Below, one piece after another: positions 8,605 through 18,123 of a stretch of DNA of 43,324 nt. The DNA is from Candidatus Competibacteraceae bacterium (GTDB lineage: Bacteria > Pseudomonadota > Gammaproteobacteria > Competibacterales > Competibacteraceae): contig RXIW01000025.1 in assembly GCA_003989065.1 (NCBI GenBank), forward strand, positions 1 to 43,324, written 5' to 3'. The notes beneath the pieces were generated by a model, which saw nothing but the letters and a program-made list of their open reading frames with translations, was not told the DNA's origin and did no database searches. The position numbers and the translations under genes were made by a program. How positions within the stretch are numbered: position 1 is the first letter of the stretch; each line of letters starts with the position of its first letter.

Positions 8605-9066
8605 TCAGCGGGTCTCCACCAGCAATTTCTCCAGCACGTCCCAGAACGCGATGATGCCCTCCAGGCGGTTGCTGTGCTGGTCGACCACCGGCACGCTGGT
8701 GGTCCGCCCGCGCAGCATCAGCAACATGACTTCCATGGTGGGGGTATCGGGGTGCATGACCGGATCGTCCTGACTCAGCCATTGGCCGACCGGCTCACTG
8801 CCGCGTTCGCGCAGGCGTCGAGCCAGGCCATCGATGGTTTCGGTGGTGAAGGAGACGTCGCGCAGTCCTTCTTCCATGATCACGGCCTTCGGCAGGGTCA
8901 GCCGCAACAGGGAATAGATGCTGAAAGTGCCGAGATAACGACCCTGATCATCCACGACCGGTAGATGGCGCAGGCGGTGGGTGAGAATGTGGGTGGCGGC
9001 GGTTGCCACGGTGTCGGTGGGCCGTAGCGTCACCGGATTGGGATTCATCAGGTTTTGGGCAGTCAT
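8605..9066 (-). CDS. CBS-domain pair protein
   Basis: 153 residues from the ATG at 9066, which has AAAGGG upstream; ten more residues are possible from a start at 9096. Two CBS motifs are visible: the first opens with AQNLMNPNPVTLRPTDTVATA and ends LPVVDDQGRYLGTFS (about 3-55), the second has DPVMHPDTPTMEVMLLML and VPVVDQHSNRLEGIIAFWD (about 95-145). Such stand-alone pairs bind AMP, ATP or related ligands and regulate partner proteins. Because its stop nearly abuts the start of the second NhaD-like transporter, that transporter is the likely partner. No catalytic domain is present. Confidence 0.88.
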   Translation of the reverse strand: MTAQNLMNPNPVTLRPTDTVATAATHILTHRLRHLPVVDDQGRYLGTFSIYSLLRLTLPKAVIMEEGLRDVSFTTETIDGLARRLRERGSEPVGQWLSQDDPVMHPDTPTMEVMLLMLRGRTTSVPVVDQHSNRLEGIIAFWDVLEKLLVETR

Positions 9067-9105
9067 GGAAACCCTTTGCGCGTCAAGACAGGTCAAGATG
9101 TACGT

Positions 9106-9136
9106 AAAAAAGCGCGTTCAGCGCATAAAGAACGCG
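9106..9136 (-). terminator. Intrinsic terminator after the tautomerase gene
   Basis: On the minus strand, arms CGCGTTC and GAACGCG (9130-9136 and 9113-9119) enclose a 10-base loop and are followed by C and six T residues (9106-9111). It lies about 70 bases past the tautomerase stop and 40 bases before the CBS gene start, so it should insulate the two, or act as a leader attenuator if transcription of the CBS gene starts upstream of it. Confidence 0.6.
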
Positions 9137-9204
9137 TAAACGAATGAGACTCGTTAACTATAGTCGACTGCCCGTCAAGCTGTTATGGATGATGAAGGGC
9201 GGCA

Positions 9205-9552
9205 TCAGCCGAAGGTGCCGCCGTTCCAGCCCCAGTTCTCGGCGCTGACGTTGGCAAAGCCCAGGTAGACCCGCTCGGGCGGGATGCCGAGGCGCTCCTG
9301 CAACAGCGCGCACAGTCGTTCGGACAGTTTACGGTTCACTGCGCCGCTCAGGCCGCCGATGCTGCGCAGGTCGACGAAGGCGGCCGGACCCTCACCGCCG
9401 GCCATCAGGATGGCGGCCTCGCCGACGGTGACCATGACGTAGCGCTCGGGTTTGCCAATGCATTCGGCGACGATGCGCGAGAGCGGAGCCAGCAGATCGT
9501 AGCGTTGCTGCGCGGACAGCTGAACCGAGGTTTGCAAGGTGAGCAAGGGCAT
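9205..9552 (-). CDS. MIF-family tautomerase (phenylpyruvate tautomerase-like)
   Basis: 115 residues, the normal length for the macrophage migration inhibitory factor family. The initiator Met is followed by Pro, the expected catalytic base of the mature protein (MPLLTLQTSV). The conserved core has CIGKPERYVMVTV, the AAFVDLRSIGGLSG region and the typical C-terminus ENWGWNGGTFG. A GGAGGT site sits seven bases before the ATG. Members keto-enol tautomerise phenylpyruvate and similar compounds; in bacteria the physiological substrate is usually unknown. It appears to be a single-gene unit with its own terminator. Confidence 0.92.
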   Translation of the reverse strand: MPLLTLQTSVQLSAQQRYDLLAPLSRIVAECIGKPERYVMVTVGEAAILMAGGEGPAAFVDLRSIGGLSGAVNRKLSERLCALLQERLGIPPERVYLGFANVSAENWGWNGGTFG

Positions 9553-9647
9553 GGGAATAACCTCCAGAGCAAAGGAAAGCCACGGCTGGCGGGCCGTGGC
9601 CAGGAATGACCGAGCGTTATGGTAAGGATAGCAAGCCGACAGGGTTT

Positions 9648-12600
9648 TCAGTCACTGTCCTTCGCTTCGCCCGTTTTACCCGTTTCGCCCGCTGTGCCGG
9701 ATGTTTCCGATCCCGAGCGGAGCCAGTGGACGAAACGCCCAGCCGGCATCGGCGCATCGAACAGATAGCCTTGGGCGAAATCACAACCCTGTTCGAGCAG
9801 GATGCGCCGCTGTTCTTCCGTTTCGACCCCTTCCGCCACCACTTGCAAACCCAGGTTGTGGCCGAGGGCGATGATGGTGGCGCCCAGGGTGCGGTCGTCG
9901 GGGTCGGACACCAGGTTGCGCACGAAACTCTGGTCGATTTTCAAGGCGGTCAACGGTAGGTGCTTGAGATAGTTTAGATTGGAATAGCCGGTGCCGAAAT
10001 CGTCGACTGCCAACCCTACGCCCAGGCGTTCGAGCGCCGACAAGGTGTCCGTCATGCGCGCGCCGATTTCGAGCAGGCTGGATTCGGTCAATTCCAGTTC
10101 CAGCAGCGCCGCCGTCAGATCGTGGGCTACGAGCAGCTGGTCGATGCGGTCGATGAAGCCGGGATCGCGGAAATGGCGAGCCGCCAGGTTCACCGAAATG
10201 GTGACCAGGGGTAAACCCATCGCGCGCCAGGCCACCAGTTGTCGGCACGCCTCCGCCAGCATCCAGTCGCCCAGCTCGACGATCAGATCGCTGGCTTCCG
10301 CCACTGCGATGAAGCGTTGCGGTGGGATGAGGCCATGCTCGGGATGCAGCCAGCGGATCAGAGCCTCGGCTCCGGCCAGCCGCCCGTCGTCCAGGCGGAT
10401 CTTGGGTTGGAAATAGGCGCACAGCTGTCCGCGGCCGATAGCCTTGCGCAACTGCGATTCCAGCAGTAGACGCTCGAAGGTGGCGACGTTCATTTCGCGG
10501 GTGTAGAACATCCAGTCGTCGCGACCCTCCTGTTTGGTCTGGTAAAGGGCGGCGTCGGCGTTCTTGAGTAGCTCGGTGAAGGTGGCGCCGTCGTGGGGAT
10601 AGAGGGCAATGCCGACCGAGGTCGTGATCTGCAGGTGGTGGCCGCCCACGGTATAGGGCTGGCGGAAGCCGGTCAGCAGCTTTTTCGCCAGATGCGCGGC
10701 GCCCGTTTGCCCGGTGTCCGGAAGCAGCAGGACGAATTCGTCGCCGCCCAGCCGGCACACCGTATCGGTCTCGCGGATCAGTTGCCGTAGCCGATGGGCG
10801 ACCTGCACCAGCAGTTCGTCGCCTTCGGCGTGGCCGAGTGAGTCGTTGATATCCTTGAAGCGGTCCAGATCGAGGAACATCACCGCCACTTCCTCATGGC
10901 GACGGGCAGCCAGGGCCAGTGCCAGTTCCGCCCGCTGGGCCAGCAGGGCCCGATTCGGCAGGTCGGTCAGGGCGTCGTAGTAAGCCAAATGTTCGATGCG
11001 CCGTTCGGCTTCTTTCTGACGGGTGATGTCGGTGGCGATGATGACATAGTGGGAGAGCGGATTGGCCTCGTCCCGCACCGTGCTGACCGTGACCAGCAGC
11101 AGCGATTGCCCGTCCCGGCATCGGACCCGGACTTCGCCCTGCCAGCCGCCGTCGCGCGCCACGGCTTGCCGAATGGCGTGGTAATAGGCCATCGCCGGTC
11201 GGGCGAATTGGAACTTCCGCACCGATTGTCCCAGCAATTCGGTTTCCGTGTAGCCGCTGAGGAATACCGCTGCCGGATTGACGGCGACGATATGGCCTTT
11301 GGCGTTGGTGACTACGATGGCCTCGCGCGCGGCTTCGAACACGGCGGTCGCCAGACGTTGGCGCCTGGCCGTGCGGCGGCGCTCGGTGATGTCGATGAAA
11401 GCGATGGCGACCACGCCCGGAGCGGTTTGAAAGGCGGTGACCTCGAAATCGCCGTTGAGGGCGGCGTGGCGGTAGCGCACATAATCCCAGTGCTGAACCC
11501 CACCATCGCGAGCCAGTCGGCGATAGATCGCCGGAATTTCGGTGTGCACGAGCGAGGGAAAGACTTCTTCGATGGATCGGCCGACCAGATCGGCGTGGTG
11601 GATCTTGAGGATGGCGTCCGCAACCAGATTGGCGTCGATGAACACCAGCCGGTCGTCGGTTTCCAGGCGATAGAGATGAAAGCCCAGTGGCGCGTTTTCG
11701 ACGATACGGCGGAATTTATCCTCGCTGGCGCGCAGAGCTTGTTCCGCCGCCTTGCGCTCGGCGATATCGCGCACGCTGATCACGAAGCGTTCCCGCTGGT
11801 CGATCGTGGTGAAGCAGACGTTGACCTCGACCCAGAACATCTCTCCGGATCGGCGCTTGGCGACCCATTCGAAGGTTTGCGGCCCTTCTTCCCGTGCCTT
11901 GCTCAGCCAGGCCCAGGCTTCGTCCTGGGAATAGGGCGGCGTGCCCAAGCTGAGCTGGCCGACCTGGAGCGTCAGCGCTTCCTCGCGGCTATAACCGTAC
12001 ATCTCGCTCATGCGGCGATTGACGTCGATGATTCGGCCGCTGCGGGCGTCGTTGACGAAGACCGTATCGCTAAGGGTGTCGAGTACGGTCTGGGTGTACT
12101 GATGGGCGGCGCGCAGTTCGGCCGTGCGCGCCATCACCAGCGCCTCCGCCCGTCGGCGCTGCGACACCACGGTGAACAGATACAGGCTGGCCAGGGCGGT
12201 GATCAGGATGCCGGTCACTGGGATCCAGCGATAGGCTCGTTCGGTGTTGCGGGCCAGGAATGTCGCATCCGGCTGGATGTCGATCCGCCACCAGCGGTCG
12301 GCCAACGGAAAATTCTGCTGATAGTGGAGTATCGCGCCGTCGGTGGTCTGGGGGAGATCCGGGGAAGCGGACGAGGTGAAGAGCAGTTGCCGATCCTGTT
12401 CCGCCGATAGGTCGGCCAAGCGCAGGATCAAGCCTTGCGGTTCGGTGTTCGGCAGCATCTTGTCGACCAGCTCGTCGATGCGGATCACGCCCAGCACGAA
12501 GCCTTTCAGCCGCTGGCGGCGCTGCTCCGTGTCGGTCACTTCGGTCGTCTCGTACACGGGGTCGAACGCCAGCACCGAGGGTTGCCGGTCCAGGTCTTGC

Positions 12601-14090
12601 ACCAGGATATAGCGCTCGGACAGTGCGATTTGGCCGCTGTCACGCGCCTGCACCAGCACTGCGCCGCGCGCCGGATGGGAAGGCGCGGGACTGAAGCCCA
12701 GCGCTTTTCTGTTGCCGGCCAGCGGTTCCAGGTAGTACACCGGAAAATACTCATCGCGTTCGGCGGCTCGCACCACCGCATCGTCGGCGCCGGGCTCGGT
12801 GAACTGGAAATCCGTCAAGCCGTCTTGGCGGGCGGCGCGCTCGAATTCGGCCCGCTGCGCCCCCGTGACCCGTGGCAGCCATTCGATGGCCTGAAAGCCG
12901 CTGTACTCCAGGATGGGGGTGACGAAACGATGGAATTCGGCGCGGGAGACGTATTCGGACGCCGTGAAGAACTGCTTGACGACATCGAGATAGCGCAGGC
13001 TGTCCTCGAGTTGTTCGATCAGAAACCGAGCCTTTTCCGTCGCGCTCCTTTGAAAGCGATACGCCAGCGCATCCTCGCTCTGCTGCCGCGCTTCCAGAAA
13101 CAGACCAGTAGTCAGGACCGAACCGATCAGGATGGTCAGCAGCGCGGTGATCCAGGCGACCGTATCCCCGGTCGGAGCGGAGCCGGGGCCGAAGCGGCTG
13201 AACAGGTAAGCGCCAGTCAGCAATGTCAGCAGCGCAGCCAGGCCCAGCACGCTGATCAGGGTATGGCCGGTATGGGCTGCGGTGGCGGAGATTTCCTGCC
13301 AGACCGGAACCCGAATCAGCGCAGCCGGCCGGTCGGCCAGATCGGTCAGCATCCGGTACACGAACGGAGTGCCGTCGGGTCCGGGCCGCACAGCGGCCTC
13401 GCCGGGTTGCAGGGTGCGGAAATAGTCCCGCTCCACCGGGGATAATCGTGAATCGTTGCTAGGCAGCAATTCGAAGGCGACCTGGGTCCGTGCAGCCAGA
13501 GAGCGCAGTAACGATGCGTTCAGTCGGCGACCGAACACCAGCACGCCCTGGACCGACTCGCCGTCCTGCGTGGTCAGGAGAGGGCGGCTGGCCAGCAACA
13601 GCAGCCCTTGTTCGGTGTTGAGCAGGCCCAGACGCGGTTGTTCGCTGGCCAAGACCGTTTGCAGATATGGCTGGATGGACGGCGCCGGGCCGAAAAAGGC
13701 CGTCAGGGTGAAGTCGCCGCCCAGTTCCGAGTCGTAGCCGCCCTGATACAGAATCCGGCCGCTGCGGTCGGCGATGGCGCTGAAGTTGAGATGCAGCGTC
13801 CGTTCGAGTTTCTGCCAGTCGTCGAATTGGGCGCGGATGAACGCCGGGTCGCGATGGGCGATGAAGGCGCGGATATCGTGCTGTTCGGACCAGTATTGCA
13901 GCAGTCGGTCCAGTTGCTGCAATTCGTCTGCGATCACTTGGCGCGTTCGTTCGCCGTCTTCCAGAGCGTGGGACTGTTCCAGGCGTTTGAAAGCCGGTTG
14001 GATGACCCACTGGTTCAACGCCAGGATCGCCAGCAGAACGCCAGCGAAACCGCTGGCGGCCACCAGGATGGTTTTCCAGCGGGCGTTCAT
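9648..14090 (-). CDS. Large dual-sensor c-di-GMP protein: two periplasmic sensors, three PAS, GGDEF, EAL
   Basis: 1480 residues. Membrane segment (7-27), first periplasmic sensor (30-270, CHASE4-like), two membrane segments (277-297, 311-332), second periplasmic sensor of CHASE type (about 365-605), membrane segment (622-643), PAS domains (about 661-780, 785-905, 910-1025), GGDEF (1033-1190) and EAL (1205-1455). The cyclase motif GGDEF (1115-1119) is intact and preceded by the inhibitory RETD site (1106-1109). The phosphodiesterase has E1242 (EAL), N1301, ELTES (1333-1337), DDFGTGYS (1363-1370), K1384 and E1420/E1423, so both activities look competent. The tail (1458-1480) is a Gly/Thr/Glu-rich low-complexity stretch. 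It should set local c-di-GMP in response to two external and up to three internal cues. Transcribed apart from its neighbours. Confidence 0.93.
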   Translation of the reverse strand: MNARWKTILVAASGFAGVLLAILALNQWVIQPAFKRLEQSHALEDGERTRQVIADELQQLDRLLQYWSEQHDIRAFIAHRDPAFIRAQFDDWQKLERTLHLNFSAIADRSGRILYQGGYDSELGGDFTLTAFFGPAPSIQPYLQTVLASEQPRLGLLNTEQGLLLLASRPLLTTQDGESVQGVLVFGRRLNASLLRSLAARTQVAFELLPSNDSRLSPVERDYFRTLQPGEAAVRPGPDGTPFVYRMLTDLADRPAALIRVPVWQEISATAAHTGHTLISVLGLAALLTLLTGAYLFSRFGPGSAPTGDTVAWITALLTILIGSVLTTGLFLEARQQSEDALAYRFQRSATEKARFLIEQLEDSLRYLDVVKQFFTASEYVSRAEFHRFVTPILEYSGFQAIEWLPRVTGAQRAEFERAARQDGLTDFQFTEPGADDAVVRAAERDEYFPVYYLEPLAGNRKALGFSPAPSHPARGAVLVQARDSGQIALSERYILVQDLDRQPSVLAFDPVYETTEVTDTEQRRQRLKGFVLGVIRIDELVDKMLPNTEPQGLILRLADLSAEQDRQLLFTSSASPDLPQTTDGAILHYQQNFPLADRWWRIDIQPDATFLARNTERAYRWIPVTGILITALASLYLFTVVSQRRRAEALVMARTAELRAAHQYTQTVLDTLSDTVFVNDARSGRIIDVNRRMSEMYGYSREEALTLQVGQLSLGTPPYSQDEAWAWLSKAREEGPQTFEWVAKRRSGEMFWVEVNVCFTTIDQRERFVISVRDIAERKAAEQALRASEDKFRRIVENAPLGFHLYRLETDDRLVFIDANLVADAILKIHHADLVGRSIEEVFPSLVHTEIPAIYRRLARDGGVQHWDYVRYRHAALNGDFEVTAFQTAPGVVAIAFIDITERRRTARRQRLATAVFEAAREAIVVTNAKGHIVAVNPAAVFLSGYTETELLGQSVRKFQFARPAMAYYHAIRQAVARDGGWQGEVRVRCRDGQSLLLVTVSTVRDEANPLSHYVIIATDITRQKEAERRIEHLAYYDALTDLPNRALLAQRAELALALAARRHEEVAVMFLDLDRFKDINDSLGHAEGDELLVQVAHRLRQLIRETDTVCRLGGDEFVLLLPDTGQTGAAHLAKKLLTGFRQPYTVGGHHLQITTSVGIALYPHDGATFTELLKNADAALYQTKQEGRDDWMFYTREMNVATFERLLLESQLRKAIGRGQLCAYFQPKIRLDDGRLAGAEALIRWLHPEHGLIPPQRFIAVAEASDLIVELGDWMLAEACRQLVAWRAMGLPLVTISVNLAARHFRDPGFIDRIDQLLVAHDLTAALLELELTESSLLEIGARMTDTLSALERLGVGLAVDDFGTGYSNLNYLKHLPLTALKIDQSFVRNLVSDPDDRTLGATIIALGHNLGLQVVAEGVETEEQRRILLEQGCDFAQGYLFDAPMPAGRFVHWLRSGSETSGTAGETGKTGEAKDSD

Positions 14091-14202
14091 GTGGATTTCC
14101 GATCGGCGCGCCGCGCGCTGTGGTGCGAACGGGACGGGTCGAACCGGATGGCGCAGCGCGATGCGCGTAACAAGGGCAATGAGGGTAACGGGATGGGCAA
14201 GG

Positions 14203-16161
14203 TCATGGTGGCGCTGTGCGCTCTGGGTGTGGAAAACGGGAGTCTTGTGGATTCGGTCGCGGCGCGCAGCCGAGCTCCAGATAGTAGGTCAACAGCGCCA
14301 GCAGGCCGGCACCGACCGCCCAGCCGAGCAACTGCCAGGTCCAAATCGGCGGAATGCCGAACAGCCAGCTGGTCGGTGCGTCGGGAGTGCCGAACCAGGT
14401 ATTGCCGATCACAGCGCCAGGGCCGATGGCGAACAGCATCCACAGCCCGGTCAGGGTGGCGATCGGCAGGACCCAGCGGCGCTTGTGCGCCGGCAGCGCG
14501 GTTCGTTCGGCCAGCCAGCGATGCCAGTCGGCCTTGTGGGCGGCATCGTCGCGGGTGAAGGCCGACGTCAGCAAGGTCACAGCCCAGTTGGCTGCCAGAC
14601 CCCAGACGGCGGCGTGGATGGTCAGCGGCCAACGACCCCAGGCGGTGATGCCGAACCAGCGCAGGCCGGCGGCCTCGGTCAAGGTGACCGCCGCCAACCC
14701 CACCAGCAGGCCGGCGATGATGCCCTGGCGAGTCGGGAAGGACCAGTAACAGACTGCGACCAGCGCAGGCGTCATCTGCAGTCCATAGGACACGGCCAGT
14801 CCGCCCAGCAGGGCCAGGGCGTCGGTGGAGGCTTCCGCCACCAGCAGCGCCAGCATCACCACCAGCATCACGCCGATGCGGCCGATGAACTTCAGCGTGT
14901 GATCGTCGGCGCTGGGCAACAGGAAGCGTTTGACCAGATCGTAGGCGATCAGCCCCCCGGCGGTGGCCATGTAGCAGGAGGCGGTGGATTCCATCGCCGC
15001 CAGCGCCGCCAGCGCCAACAAGCCCATCAGCCAGGGCGCGGTCGCACCGAGCCAGTTGATCAATTCCGGCGTCAGCAGATCGCGACCGCCGGGCAGGCTC
15101 AGCAAATCGCGCTGCTTCAGCTCATCGGCCAGCACCGGATGGACCAGATCGGGATGCGCTGCCAGAAAGGCGCGGTCGGCGCCGAGAAAATGGCCACCGA
15201 TGCCCTGAATGACGGTGAACACCATCAGAATCAGGCCCATGACCACGGCCGAGGCCCAGAACTGTTGGGCAGCGAAGGCCGGCTTGCGACTGGCGAAGGC
15301 CAGCATCGAGAACGCTGGCGAAGCCTGGATGCCCATCAGGGCGATCAGATAGCTCAGGATCATCGCGCCGGTCCACGGCCCTCCCACCGCCTGCGAGCCA
15401 TCGCGCAGCCACTGCACCGGGCCGGGGATGGCCAGATAGTGACTGTAACCGTCCGGCGTACGCAGCGGATCATCCTGGGCCAGGGCGATCACCCCGGCGA
15501 TGAAGCGATCCCAGCCGCCGACCAGATGCAGCGTCAACAGGCCGATCGCTACGATGCCGACCGCCAGCAGCGGCGCTTGCAGGACATCGACCCAGGCCAC
15601 GGTGCGCAATCCGCCGGACGCGACGTAGCTGACCACCACGCTGGCCAGCACCCACATGCCGAATTCCACTCCCAGCAGGCCGTCGGTCAGGACATTGAAC
15701 AGAAAGCCGGCGGCCCGTAGTTGCAAGCCGACATAAGGGACTGAAAAGAGCAGGGCGACCATCACCACCAGCACCCGCAGTGCGTCGGAGCGGAAATACG
15801 CAGCCAGCAGCGATCCGGGGGTGACGAAGCCATGGCGTTGGCCCAGCAGCCATTGCCGCTTGAGAAACAGAATGCCGGTCAGCGGGATGGTCAGGGCGTA
15901 GAACGAGGCATAGGCGTATTGCCAGCCGTCGGTGTAGCTCAGGCCGGGGTGACCGATGAAGGTCCAACCGGAAAAGCAGGTGGCGGTCGCCGCCAGGGTG
16001 AACAGCAGCGGCGACAACTGGCGGCCAGCGAGAAAGTAATCGCTGGCCGTACGGGCGCGCCGGGCGCCGATGATGCCCCACAGGATGCAATAGGCCCAAT
16101 ACAGGATCATGGCGCCGAAGATCCAGGCGACCTTGGGGGTGATGGCGGCGGTCTCGGTCAT
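14203..16161 (-). CDS. Sodium:solute symporter (SSS/SLC5 family)
   Basis: 652 residues, with about 13-14 hydrophobic segments. The N-terminus (VAWIFGAMILYWAYCILW, then GARRARTASDYFLAGRQLS) and GLQLRAAGFLFN, VASGGLRTVAWVDVLQA and AALAAMESTASCYM match the sodium/solute symporter fold, including the broken first helix region TATCFSGWTFIGHPG. The start at 16161 is the first Met of this fold; the longer open frame upstream is a shadow of the DUF4105 gene. The C-terminal ~120 residues carry extra hydrophobic segments. Substrate not predictable: carboxylates, amino acids and others are possible. It follows the DUF4105 gene by 38 bases on the same strand, so co-transcription is likely. Confidence 0.9.
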   Translation of the reverse strand: MTETAAITPKVAWIFGAMILYWAYCILWGIIGARRARTASDYFLAGRQLSPLLFTLAATATCFSGWTFIGHPGLSYTDGWQYAYASFYALTIPLTGILFLKRQWLLGQRHGFVTPGSLLAAYFRSDALRVLVVMVALLFSVPYVGLQLRAAGFLFNVLTDGLLGVEFGMWVLASVVVSYVASGGLRTVAWVDVLQAPLLAVGIVAIGLLTLHLVGGWDRFIAGVIALAQDDPLRTPDGYSHYLAIPGPVQWLRDGSQAVGGPWTGAMILSYLIALMGIQASPAFSMLAFASRKPAFAAQQFWASAVVMGLILMVFTVIQGIGGHFLGADRAFLAAHPDLVHPVLADELKQRDLLSLPGGRDLLTPELINWLGATAPWLMGLLALAALAAMESTASCYMATAGGLIAYDLVKRFLLPSADDHTLKFIGRIGVMLVVMLALLVAEASTDALALLGGLAVSYGLQMTPALVAVCYWSFPTRQGIIAGLLVGLAAVTLTEAAGLRWFGITAWGRWPLTIHAAVWGLAANWAVTLLTSAFTRDDAAHKADWHRWLAERTALPAHKRRWVLPIATLTGLWMLFAIGPGAVIGNTWFGTPDAPTSWLFGIPPIWTWQLLGWAVGAGLLALLTYYLELGCAPRPNPQDSRFPHPERTAPP

Positions 16162-16199
16162 GGCGTGCGCTGTCCTCGAATGGCCGATGGCGGGGGAGA

Positions 16200-18113
16200 T
16201 CAGAAATACACCAGGAAGCCGGCTACGAACTCCTGGCTGCCTTCCAGGTAACGCCAGTCCGCCCGCAGCGCCCAGTCCCGGCTCAATGCCAGATGTTGTC
16301 GTAAGGCCGCCCGCAACGCCGAGCCGGTTGCGCCCAAACGGTAATCCAGCCAGCTGGCCTCGGCCAGCACTTTCCAGCTGACCGTCGGTTGCAGCAGGGT
16401 CCCGACCGTCAGGCCGATGCCGGCCCGATGATCGGTAGCGAACTGGCTGCCGTAGTCGACATCCAGCGTCGGCAGGCCGAACCACACGGTGCGCCAGGGC
16501 CAACCGGTTTCGGTGGCGATGCCGATGCTGCCGCTGAGAGTGAAGGCAGTGCAGTCTGGGCAGGTCGACTGCGGGTACGGTTCCCAGCCGGCGCGAATGC
16601 GCCAGGCCGGCCGTGGAGCCAGGGCGTCGATGGGCGGCAGCGAGGTGATGTCGAGCAACGTCAGCCGGTTGAGTCGCCACTCCTGGTTGGTTGGATAATA
16701 GCGCACGGCCAGGCTCAGTCCTTCGATCTGGGCGTCGGTGGTATAACCGGCATCCGGTTCGAGCAGATCGTGGTAGTTGGCTCGGGCGTTCAATTCGATG
16801 AAATCCGCACCGTCGCGCTGGCCGAAGCTGATTCCGGCTCGAGCCGAGTCGTGGCCGATTTCCGGCCGGCCCGCATAGGGTTCGATCGCCAGCGGCGGCG
16901 CGCTGACCGCCAGACGGTTACGGGCGGTCAGCAGTTGGTGACCGATCTGGTCCGGTGGCGGCTCGTCGTAGCCTTTAGTTTGGCCGGCGCGGCGGCGCTG
17001 GCGGTCGTCCAGCGCCAGTTCCAGCGCCAGCGCCTGTCGTTCCGGCGCGAGCCGGGCGAATTCGGGCGTGGCCATGGCCGTCGGATCGTGGCGCAGACGC
17101 TGGACCAGTCGCCGTTCGTCGGCGTTCAGGGTCGCATAACGGCGCTTGATGCGGGCGCCGCGCGCCGGGCGGGCGTTGACCTCTCCGACCAGCTCCGGCT
17201 GGTGGACCAGCTGGCGGATGGTGTCGGCCGGCAAGACCCACAGCCGGTAGCGCTCGCTCAGATGCAGGTCGGGGTTGGCGGCTTCCAGCAGGGTCAGCAA
17301 TTGCCAGGCGCAATTTTCCTTGAAGAAATAATAGTCGAACACGATGCCGCGCAGCTCCCAGGCATGTTCGAGCAGGCGTTGCAACTGGCTGGCGTTCAGC
17401 CGGAGTCGGTATTCCCAGATGTCGCGGTTTTCCAGATCGCTGTAGGTTCGCACCAGCTTGTAGTAGGGTTCGATCTCGAAGCGGCCCTGGAAGCCGCCGG
17501 CGACGCCGTCCACCGCGTACAGCAGCAGGCTGCTGTGGGAATCGTCGGCGGCGTAGTTGATGGCGTAGGCCAGCAGCCGGGTCTGCTCGGTCTGGCCGCG
17601 TCGGTCCAGCCGCAGCAGGGTGTGGCCGAACAGGGAGGCGGGATTGTTGAGATAGGCCGAGGCGAATACCACTGTCACCGCTTCGGCGTTCAGCTCGCCC
17701 AGCCAGCGTTGAAGTCGTTCGCAGGGCTGCGGCGGCAGGCGGCGGGGATCGAAGGCCAGTTCGGCCTGTAGCCAGTGGTAGCGGGCGGGAAAGGCGCATT
17801 GGGCCGGCTGCGGGTCGCCGCCGACCGGCTCGGTCTGGAAAAACGCGGCGAGAGTGGCCTGCAGCTCGGCTTGGGGATCGGTCTTGCCGGTCGGGGCCAG
17901 GAAAAAGCGGGGATCGTCGGCGTCGCTGACGACGCCTGCGCCGTCGGTGCTGGCGCGGTAATGCAGCAGCACTCGCCATTCGCGCCGCGCCGCCAGCTGG
18001 GCGGTTTCGGCTCGGCTTTGCAGCTCGGCTAGATAAGACGGCGCGGCGCGGGCATCCGCTGCCCAGGCGAGCGTGCCGAGCAGCAGGAGACCCGCCAGCC
18101 GCGCGGTCAGAAT
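16200..18113 (-). CDS. DUF4105 (Lnb-type N-terminal domain) envelope protein with a non-standard start
   Basis: About 590 residues are certain downstream of a GTG at 17972. The open frame continues upstream without a stop and reads as a signal peptide (ARLAGLLLLGTLAWAADARA, then APSYLAEL), so the true start is upstream; the only candidates are ATT at 18113 or CTG codons, and ATT is used here provisionally. The DUF4105 core is recognisable: ASAYLNNPASLFGHTLLRLD, then SLLLYAVDGVAGGFQGRFE and YYFFKENCAWQLLTLLEAA with the conserved Cys. The C-terminal ~250 residues are rich in alternating aromatic patterns and end in FLVYF, as in outer-membrane beta barrels. The Lnb-like domain may act on cell-wall or lipid substrates. 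It follows the DUF3015-like lipoprotein almost without gap, a pairing I recall in other proteobacteria. Confidence 0.8.
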   Translation of the reverse strand: MLTARLAGLLLLGTLAWAADARAAPSYLAELQSRAETAQLAARREWRVLLHYRASTDGAGVVSDADDPRFFLAPTGKTDPQAELQATLAAFFQTEPVGGDPQPAQCAFPARYHWLQAELAFDPRRLPPQPCERLQRWLGELNAEAVTVVFASAYLNNPASLFGHTLLRLDRRGQTEQTRLLAYAINYAADDSHSSLLLYAVDGVAGGFQGRFEIEPYYKLVRTYSDLENRDIWEYRLRLNASQLQRLLEHAWELRGIVFDYYFFKENCAWQLLTLLEAANPDLHLSERYRLWVLPADTIRQLVHQPELVGEVNARPARGARIKRRYATLNADERRLVQRLRHDPTAMATPEFARLAPERQALALELALDDRQRRRAGQTKGYDEPPPDQIGHQLLTARNRLAVSAPPLAIEPYAGRPEIGHDSARAGISFGQRDGADFIELNARANYHDLLEPDAGYTTDAQIEGLSLAVRYYPTNQEWRLNRLTLLDITSLPPIDALAPRPAWRIRAGWEPYPQSTCPDCTAFTLSGSIGIATETGWPWRTVWFGLPTLDVDYGSQFATDHRAGIGLTVGTLLQPTVSWKVLAEASWLDYRLGATGSALRAALRQHLALSRDWALRADWRYLEGSQEFVAGFLVYF

Positions 18114-18123
18114 GCGGCCCGGT

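Noticed and set aside
10896-12410. Long plus-strand open frame opposite the c-di-GMP gene (also 12435-13445 and 13774-15720)
   Set aside because: Low-complexity Gln/Arg/His/Gly-rich translations antisense to well-supported genes; typical GC-rich shadow frames with no recognisable domain.
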